Origin: JBOGZD01 sp050697155
Lineage (GTDB): Bacteria > Actinomycetota > Thermoleophilia > Solirubrobacterales > 70-9
Reading direction: 5' to 3'
DNA: 16,763 nt
Assembly (NCBI GenBank): GCA_050697155.1
Contig: JBOGZD010000066.1
Span: 1 to 16,763 of the forward strand
Position 1 is the first letter of the stretch. Each line of letters starts with the position of its first letter. The notes beneath the pieces were generated by a model. That model did no database searches and was not told where the DNA came from. It was given only the letters and a program-made list of their open reading frames with translations. Below are positions 13,003 through 16,763 of this stretch, piece by piece. The position numbers and the translations under genes are program-made.

Positions 13003-13428
13003 GTGCCAGGCCGCCTGACACGACTCCTCGTCCTCAGCTTCGCGATCGCGGCGGCGCTCGCGCTTGGTGCCTGCGGCACGGAGTCGCTCGAGGTCGCCGA
13101 CGACGACCCCAACCACGAGGGCGCCGTGCTGTTTGCCGAGCGCTGCTCGGGCTGCCACACGCTCGAGGCGGCGGGCACCCAGGGCTCGGCCAACCGGGCG
13201 CTTCGCAACCAGGGCCCCAACCTCGACGAGCGCGAGGTCAGCGTCGAGGACGCCCTCTTCGCGATCCGCAACGGGGGCTTCTCGGGCGCGATCATGCCCC
13301 AGAACATCGTCGTCGGCGACGAGGCCCAGGCCGTCGCGGAGTTCGTCGCCGAGTACTCGGGCTCCGAGGTGGAGCGGCCGCCGCAGCCGAGCGAGGACAC
13401 CTCGGCCACTGCCTCCGAAACGCCGTAA
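13003..13428 (+). CDS. Class I c-type cytochrome, predicted lipoprotein
   Basis: 141 residues. An N-terminal signal peptide (RLTRLLVLSFAIAAALAL) ends in a lipobox LGAC with C24 as the lipidated residue, so the protein should be anchored on the outer face of the membrane. The haem site is CSGCH (C48, C51, H52). M98 in AIMPQN is the likely sixth ligand. Residues 125-141 are a Pro/Ser/Thr/Glu-rich tail. It is an electron carrier, probably between quinol-oxidising and terminal-oxidase steps; the partner cannot be told from this window. The GTG start follows a TATGAT -10 by 9 nt without a ribosome-binding site, which suggests a near-leaderless mRNA. serS follows after 24 nt. Confidence 0.88.
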   Translation: MPGRLTRLLVLSFAIAAALALGACGTESLEVADDDPNHEGAVLFAERCSGCHTLEAAGTQGSANRALRNQGPNLDEREVSVEDALFAIRNGGFSGAIMPQNIVVGDEAQAVAEFVAEYSGSEVERPPQPSEDTSATASETP

Positions 13429-13432
13429 CGCC

Positions 13433-13453
13433 CGCCTGGTGCGGCACTAGGCG
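13433..13453 (+). promoter_or_regulatory. Hairpin filling the gap before serS
   Basis: Arms CGCCTGGTG (13433-13441) and CACTAGGCG (13445-13453) pair over 9 bp with one G-T/G-U wobble and a 3-nt loop. The last base is the G of the serS GTG start. No T-run follows, so an intrinsic terminator is unlikely; it would instead occlude the serS initiation region. Confidence 0.45.
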
Positions 13454-14724
13454 TGCTCGACCTGCGCCAGATCCGCGAGGACCCCGCCCCGGCGCGCGAG
13501 GCCCTGGCCCGACGCGGGGCCGCCGAGGCGCTCGACGAGCTGCTCGAGCTCGACCGGCGCCGGCGCGAGCTGCTGCCCGAGGCCGAGGGCCTGCGGGCGC
13601 AGCAGAACAAGGCCTCCGACGAGATCGCCTCACGCAAGCGCGAGGGCGAGGGCGAGGACGCCGGCGAGCTGATCGAGCGGATGAAGGGGGTGGCCGCGGA
13701 GCTCAAGCGCCTGGAGGGGCAGCTGACCCAGGTGGAGGGGCGGATCGACGAGGTCTCGGCCACCCTTCCCAACCTGCCGCACCCCGACGCGCCGGACGGG
13801 GGCGAGGACGACGCGGTCGCGCTGCGCGAGGTCGGCGAGCGGCCGAGCTTCGAGTTCGCCGTCCGCGACCACCTCGACCTCGGGGTCGAGCACGGCTGGA
13901 TCGAGATCGAGCGGGCTGCCGCCGCGTCCGGCTCGCGGTTTGCCTACCTGCTCGGTGACCTGGTGCTGGTCGAGCTCGCGCTGATCCGGATGGCGATCGA
14001 TCTCGTCGCCGCTGAGGGCTTCGTCCCGGTGGTACCGCCGGTGCTCGTCCGGGAGGCGCCGCTGTTCGGCACCGGCTTCCTTCCAGGCGAGCGGGAGATG
14101 ATCTACGAGGTCCCCCACGACGAGCTGTTCCTCGTCGGCACCTCCGAGGTCTCGCTGGCGGCCCTGCACGCCGACGAGATCCTCGACGCCGGCGAGCTGC
14201 CGCGCCGCTATGCGGGCATCTCGACCTGCTTTCGTCGCGAGGCCGGCGCGGCCGGCAAGGACACCCGCGGGATCTTCCGCGTCCACCAGTTCGACAAGGT
14301 GGAGATGTTCTCGTTCGTTGCCCCCGACGAGTCGGCCGCAGAGCACGAGCGCATCCTCGCCCTCCAGGAGCGGATCATGGCGGCGCTCGAGCTCCCTTAC
14401 CGGGTGGTCGACATCGCCGTCGGCGACCTCGGCGCCCCGGCGGCGCGCAAGTTCGACCTCGAGGCCTGGGTCCCGAGCCAGGAGCGCTACCGCGAGCTCA
14501 CCTCGTGTTCGAACACGACCGACTACCAAGCCCGGCGGCTACGCGCCCGCTTCCGGCCCGACGCCGACTCCTCCCCGCAGCCGCTGCACACCCTCAACGG
14601 CACCGCGGTCGCGGTCGGACGCAGCCTGATCGCGCTGCTTGAGAACCACCAGCGCGCCGACGGCACTGTCGCGCTGCCCAAGGCCCTGGTCGACGCCGGC
14701 GCGCCGGCGGTGATCGGCGCCTGA
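13453..14724 (+). CDS. serS: Seryl-tRNA synthetase
   Basis: 423-residue class II synthetase that charges tRNA-Ser (and tRNA-Sec where present) with serine in the cytoplasm. The N-terminal ~110 residues form the antiparallel coiled-coil arm that grips the long variable arm of tRNA-Ser. The catalytic domain has TSE (230-232), motif 2 (TCFRREAGAAGKDTRGIFR, 258-276) and motif 3 (NGTAVAVGRSLIALLENHQ, 382-400). The length is normal for bacterial SerRS. The GTG start has no clear Shine-Dalgarno and is preceded by a hairpin, so it may be translated from the cytochrome transcript by coupling across 24 nt. It is the only obvious essential gene on the right half of the window. Confidence 0.97.
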   Translation: MLDLRQIREDPAPAREALARRGAAEALDELLELDRRRRELLPEAEGLRAQQNKASDEIASRKREGEGEDAGELIERMKGVAAELKRLEGQLTQVEGRIDEVSATLPNLPHPDAPDGGEDDAVALREVGERPSFEFAVRDHLDLGVEHGWIEIERAAAASGSRFAYLLGDLVLVELALIRMAIDLVAAEGFVPVVPPVLVREAPLFGTGFLPGEREMIYEVPHDELFLVGTSEVSLAALHADEILDAGELPRRYAGISTCFRREAGAAGKDTRGIFRVHQFDKVEMFSFVAPDESAAEHERILALQERIMAALELPYRVVDIAVGDLGAPAARKFDLEAWVPSQERYRELTSCSNTTDYQARRLRARFRPDADSSPQPLHTLNGTAVAVGRSLIALLENHQRADGTVALPKALVDAGAPAVIGA

Positions 14725-14740
14725 ATCGAGTTCCTCAGCC

Positions 14741-14755
14741 CATGCGTTTCGCATG
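14741..14755. repeat. Inverted repeat CATGCG-TTT-CGCATG
   Basis: A perfect 6-bp-arm palindrome with a 3-nt spacer, 16 nt after the serS stop and 21 nt before the -10 of the antitoxin gene. It overlaps where the -35 would be. It could be an operator for the ribbon-helix-helix antitoxin or a weak serS hairpin; no T-run follows. Confidence 0.5.
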
Positions 14756-14773
14756 AACTTAATCTCCCACGAA

Positions 14774-14782
14774 TGCTAACGT
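14774..14782 (+). promoter_or_regulatory. Extended -10 promoter (TGCTAACGT) for the VapBC-type operon
   Basis: TG-N-TAACGT fits an extended -10 (TGN followed by TANNNT). TAACGT (14777-14782) ends 10 nt before the ATG, so the transcript would have a leader of about 4 nt and no Shine-Dalgarno. Confidence 0.5.
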
Positions 14783-14792
14783 CCCTCGACGT

Positions 14793-15026
14793 ATGGGCTC
14801 GCTTCTGCAGGTTCGGGATGTTCCGGAGGCCGTCCACCGCACCCTGAAGGCTCGCGCCGCGGCGTCAGGTGTCTCGCTGTCGGAGTACGTCCGCGTCCTA
14901 CTGGCGAGAGCGGCAGAGCGTCCGACCCCCGATGAGCTGGCCGATCGGGTGCGTGCCCGTGGAGCCGTGAAGATGGAAGAGCCGAGCGAGGAATCGGTTC
15001 GGCGCCTGCGCGACCTCGGCGAGTGA
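14793..15026 (+). CDS. FitA/VapB-like ribbon-helix-helix antitoxin
   Basis: 77 residues. The N-terminus is a ribbon-helix-helix fold: the strand SLLQVRDVP, then helices EAVHRTLKARAAASG and SLSEYVRVLLARAAER, as in FitA-type VapB antitoxins. The C-terminal tail (PTPDELADRVRARG...) is the part that normally wraps the toxin active site. It probably binds its own promoter as a dimer and neutralises the PIN toxin encoded next. The ATG follows an extended -10 closely and has no ribosome-binding site. It overlaps the toxin gene by 4 nt (GTGA). Confidence 0.88.
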   Translation: MGSLLQVRDVPEAVHRTLKARAAASGVSLSEYVRVLLARAAERPTPDELADRVRARGAVKMEEPSEESVRRLRDLGE

Positions 15027-15427
15027 CCGTGATCGATACGTCGGGCGTCGTCGACTACCTGCTCGGCGACGGCGCGGCGGGCCAGGTTGGCGAGCTGCTC
15101 GGCGAGCGGGCGCCCCTGGCCGCGCCCGACGTGCTCGTGTTCGAGGTCGTTGCCGTCCTGCGCCGCCACGTGCGCCGCAACGCCCTGGATGCCGAGCGCG
15201 GACGTAGCGCGATCGAGGACCTCGGGGACGTCGCGGTCGACCTCTTTCCGAGCCTCGACCTGAGGATGCGGGCATGGGAGCTGCGCGACAACCTCACGGC
15301 CGCCGATGGTCTCTTCGTAGCCTTGGCGGAGCGACTCGGCGAGCCACTTGCGACCAAGGACCGGGCGCTCGGGTCGGCCGCCAAGCGGCATGCCCGAGTC
15401 GAGGTCGTCGAGCTGACCGTTGCCTGA
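15023..15427 (+). CDS. VapC/FitB-like PIN-domain ribonuclease toxin
   Basis: 134-residue PIN domain with the four acidic residues expected for the Mg2+ site: D5 (VIDTSGVV), E41 (FEVVAVLRR), D95 (TAADGLFVALA) and D113 (LATKDRAL). VapC toxins are RNases, commonly of tRNA or rRNA loops; the target of this one cannot be read. The set of catalytic residues is complete, so it should be active unless held by the upstream antitoxin. The GTG start overlaps the antitoxin stop. It converges on msrB with a 6-bp gap. Confidence 0.9.
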   Translation: MTVIDTSGVVDYLLGDGAAGQVGELLGERAPLAAPDVLVFEVVAVLRRHVRRNALDAERGRSAIEDLGDVAVDLFPSLDLRMRAWELRDNLTAADGLFVALAERLGEPLATKDRALGSAAKRHARVEVVELTVA

Positions 15428-15433
15428 GCTCGC

Positions 15434-15841
15434 CTACTCGGTCGCGCCCGCGTCCGGCTCGAGGCTCAGCGAGCAGGAGTTGATGCAGTAGCGCTTGCCG
15501 GTCGGCTCCGGGCCGTCGTCGAAAACGTGGCCGAGGTGGCCGCCACAGCGGGCGCAGACGACCTCGGTGCGGCGCATGAAGTGGCTGTTGTCGGGGCGCA
15601 GCTCGACCGTGTCGGACTCCATCGGGTCGAAGAAGCTCGGCCAGCCGGTGCCGGAGTCGTACTTGGTGTCGGAGCTGAACAGCTCCTGGCCGCAGCCGCG
15701 GCAGCGGTAGACGCCCGGGGTCTTTAAGTCCCAGTAGGCGCCGGTGAAGGCGCGCTCGGTGCCCTGCTCTCGCAGCACCTCGTACTCCTCGGGCGAGAGC
15801 TCCTCCCGCCACTCCGCCTCTGTCTTCTCCAGCTTCTCCAT
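15434..15841 (-). CDS. msrB: Peptide-methionine (R)-S-oxide reductase
   Basis: 135-residue enzyme that reduces methionine-R-sulfoxide in proteins, repairing oxidative damage in the cytoplasm. The zinc site is C47, C50, C96 and C99. The catalytic cysteine is C119 in RYCINS. The loop that usually carries the resolving cysteine (GCGWPSF) reads GTGWPSF (T65), so it is the type lacking that residue. C123, just after the catalytic loop (INSCSL), is an extra cysteine that might take over. The ATG has a GAGAGG Shine-Dalgarno close upstream. It is divergent from the thioesterase gene across 25 bp. Confidence 0.95.
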   Translation of the reverse strand: MEKLEKTEAEWREELSPEEYEVLREQGTERAFTGAYWDLKTPGVYRCRGCGQELFSSDTKYDSGTGWPSFFDPMESDTVELRPDNSHFMRRTEVVCARCGGHLGHVFDDGPEPTGKRYCINSCSLSLEPDAGATE

Positions 15842-15852
15842 CTCGCCTCTCT

Positions 15853-15859
15853 TAGGTTA
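15853..15859. promoter_or_regulatory. Overlapping divergent -10 elements (TTAGGTTA region)
   Basis: On +, TAGGTT (15853-15858) ends 8 nt before the thioesterase ATG. On -, TAACCT (15859 to 15854) ends 12 nt before the msrB ATG. Both fit TANNNT and share five of six positions in a 25-bp gap. Confidence 0.55.
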
Positions 15860-15866
15860 CGGTCCG

Positions 15867-16697
15867 ATGACCGACTCCTTCTACGTCCCCGACGGGGACC
15901 GATTCGTTTCGTCCCAGCTCACCCGCGGGCCCTGGGACCCCGACTCCCAACACGCCGGGCCGCCCGCGGCGCTGATCGGCCGCGCGCTCGAGCGCTGCCC
16001 GAGCCCCCGCGAGGAGGACGCGCCCGGCGAGTGGCACTTCGGGCGGATGACCTTCGAGATCTTGCGCGCGGTGCCGATCGCGCCGCTGCGAGTCGAGGCG
16101 CGGGTCGCCAGGCCGGGCCGAAGCGTCGAGCTGGTCGAGGCCACGCTCACCGATGACTCGGAAGTGCTCATCCGGGCGACCGCCTGGCGGCTGCGGGCAG
16201 CGGGGGTCGAGCTGCCCGCCGGGCTTGCGAGCAAGCAGGCCGGCTCGCCGGTGCGGCGCCCGGGCACCCCGGCCGGGCCCGGTGAGGGGGCGGACGCACC
16301 GTTCTTCCCCACCGGCGAGGAGGTCGGCTACCACAGCGCGATGGAGCGCCGGTTCGTCGCCGGGAGCTTCCTCGACCTCGGGCCGGCGACCGTCTGGATG
16401 CGGACGCGCCACCCGCTCGTTCACGGGGAGCAGCCCACCCCGCTTCAGCGGGTGCTGATCGCCGCCGACTCCGGGAACGGCGTCAGCGCCACACTCGACT
16501 ACGCCCGCTACCTGTTCATCAACGTCGACCTCAGCGTCCATCTGCACCGGCTCCCGGCGGGCGAATGGGTCTGCCTGGAGGCGATCACCACCCCCGAGCC
16601 GGCCGGGGTCGGGCTGGCCGACACGCTGCTCCACGACCAGCACGGGCCGATCGGGCGCGCGCTGCAGACGCTGCTCGTTCGCGAGCGCTCCGGGTAG
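15867..16697 (+). CDS. Thioesterase family protein (double hot-dog, acyl-CoA thioesterase-like)
   Basis: 276 residues with two hot-dog halves. The first half has FVSSQLTRGPWDPDSQHAGPPAALI-type sequence (about 12-36) and a REVEAR/VELVEATL-type strand pattern. The second has the conserved TWMRTRHPLV-like segment, YLFINVDLSVHLHRLPAGEWV and a C-terminal LLHDQHGPIGRALQTLLVRER. These match actinobacterial acyl-CoA thioesterase family proteins related to TesB, which hydrolyse acyl-CoA. The chain length is unknown. The frame is open upstream through msrB antisense, but the ATG at 15867 is chosen: it starts the conserved part and lies 8 nt after a TAGGTT -10, giving a nearly leaderless mRNA. No Shine-Dalgarno is seen. 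Confidence 0.85.
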   Translation: MTDSFYVPDGDRFVSSQLTRGPWDPDSQHAGPPAALIGRALERCPSPREEDAPGEWHFGRMTFEILRAVPIAPLRVEARVARPGRSVELVEATLTDDSEVLIRATAWRLRAAGVELPAGLASKQAGSPVRRPGTPAGPGEGADAPFFPTGEEVGYHSAMERRFVAGSFLDLGPATVWMRTRHPLVHGEQPTPLQRVLIAADSGNGVSATLDYARYLFINVDLSVHLHRLPAGEWVCLEAITTPEPAGVGLADTLLHDQHGPIGRALQTLLVRERSG

Positions 16698-16708
16698 CCC
16701 TCGGCGAG

Positions 16709-16720
16709 CATGCGCGCATG
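16709..16720. repeat. Palindrome CATGCGCGCATG
   Basis: A perfect 12-bp palindrome in the 20-nt gap after the thioesterase stop; its last three bases are the ATG of the next ORF. It shares both half-sites with the 14741-14755 repeat but has no spacer. Confidence 0.45.
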
Positions 16721-16763
16721 AACCGCGCACGCGAGACCGGCTTCGCGGTCACCGTGGGGGTCG
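16718..16763 (+). CDS. Start of an unidentified ORF, cut by the window end
   Basis: ATG at 16718 opens a frame (MNRARETGFAVTVGV) that is still open at the window edge, 20 nt after the thioesterase stop. An ATG at 16710 closes after three codons. No ribosome-binding site is clear, and fifteen residues are too few to name a family. Confidence 0.35.
   Translation, partial: MNRARETGFAVTVGV

Noticed and set aside
14753..14779. Eight-codon ORF (MNLISHEC) upstream of the antitoxin gene
   Set aside because: Its start lies in the palindrome upstream of the likely -10, so it would not be on the antitoxin transcript, and it has no ribosome-binding site.

Overview
The window is uniformly very GC-rich, with strong third-position GC bias that throws long antisense shadow frames. 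It looks like chromosomal DNA of an actinobacterium. The best guess is class Thermoleophilia (Solirubrobacterales-like), because of the secreted Ig-repeat protein with a basic C-terminal domain, the compact nuo operon, many GTG/TTG starts and apparently leaderless genes. This placement is inference; there is no rRNA here to confirm it.

Layout. (1) 1-780: 3' end of a secreted repeat protein, then a ZIP-family metal transporter (818-1612), both on +. (2) 1668-11088, minus strand: one respiratory complex I operon, nuoA-B-C-D-E-F-G-H-I, ending in a translationally coupled NTF2-like gene. It carries the whole peripheral electron-input arm (NuoB, C, D, E, F, G, I) plus NuoA and NuoH. The antiporter-like membrane subunits (NuoJ-N) do not follow; the operon ends against the convergent ZIP gene. 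(3) 11219-12975: a small membrane protein gene (+), then on minus a leaderless HTH gene overlapping a nucleotidyltransferase gene (toxin-antitoxin-like) and a flavin reductase gene. (4) 13003-15427, plus strand: lipoprotein cytochrome c, seryl-tRNA synthetase, and a VapBC/FitAB-type toxin-antitoxin pair. (5) 15434-16763: msrB (minus), a divergent acyl-CoA thioesterase-like gene (+), and the start of another + ORF.

The strongest unexpected signal is inside the nuo operon. Three gene junctions (D/E, E/F, H/I) are not tight overlaps but contain tandem 7-bp repeats (TGGCGAC / GTCGCCA). Each array lies in a mini-ORF of 11-18 codons. Its start overlaps or touches the upstream stop (ATGA or GTGA), and its stop falls within a few bases of the downstream start. 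Because 7 is not a multiple of 3, a specific gain or loss of repeats would put the upstream-overlapping start in frame with nuoE, nuoF or nuoI. The D/E and E/F arrays are also mutually complementary and bracket nuoE.

A second signal is a nested inverted repeat (12121-12165) over the HTH/nucleotidyltransferase junction. In mRNA it would hold the ribosome-binding site in the loop and the toxin-like start codon in the stem. A third is a consistent promoter architecture: TANNNT -10 motifs 6-10 nt before SD-less start codons, two of them at roughly 25-bp divergent gaps where the -10 can be read on both strands.

No rRNA, tRNA, CRISPR array, insertion sequence or integrase was seen.
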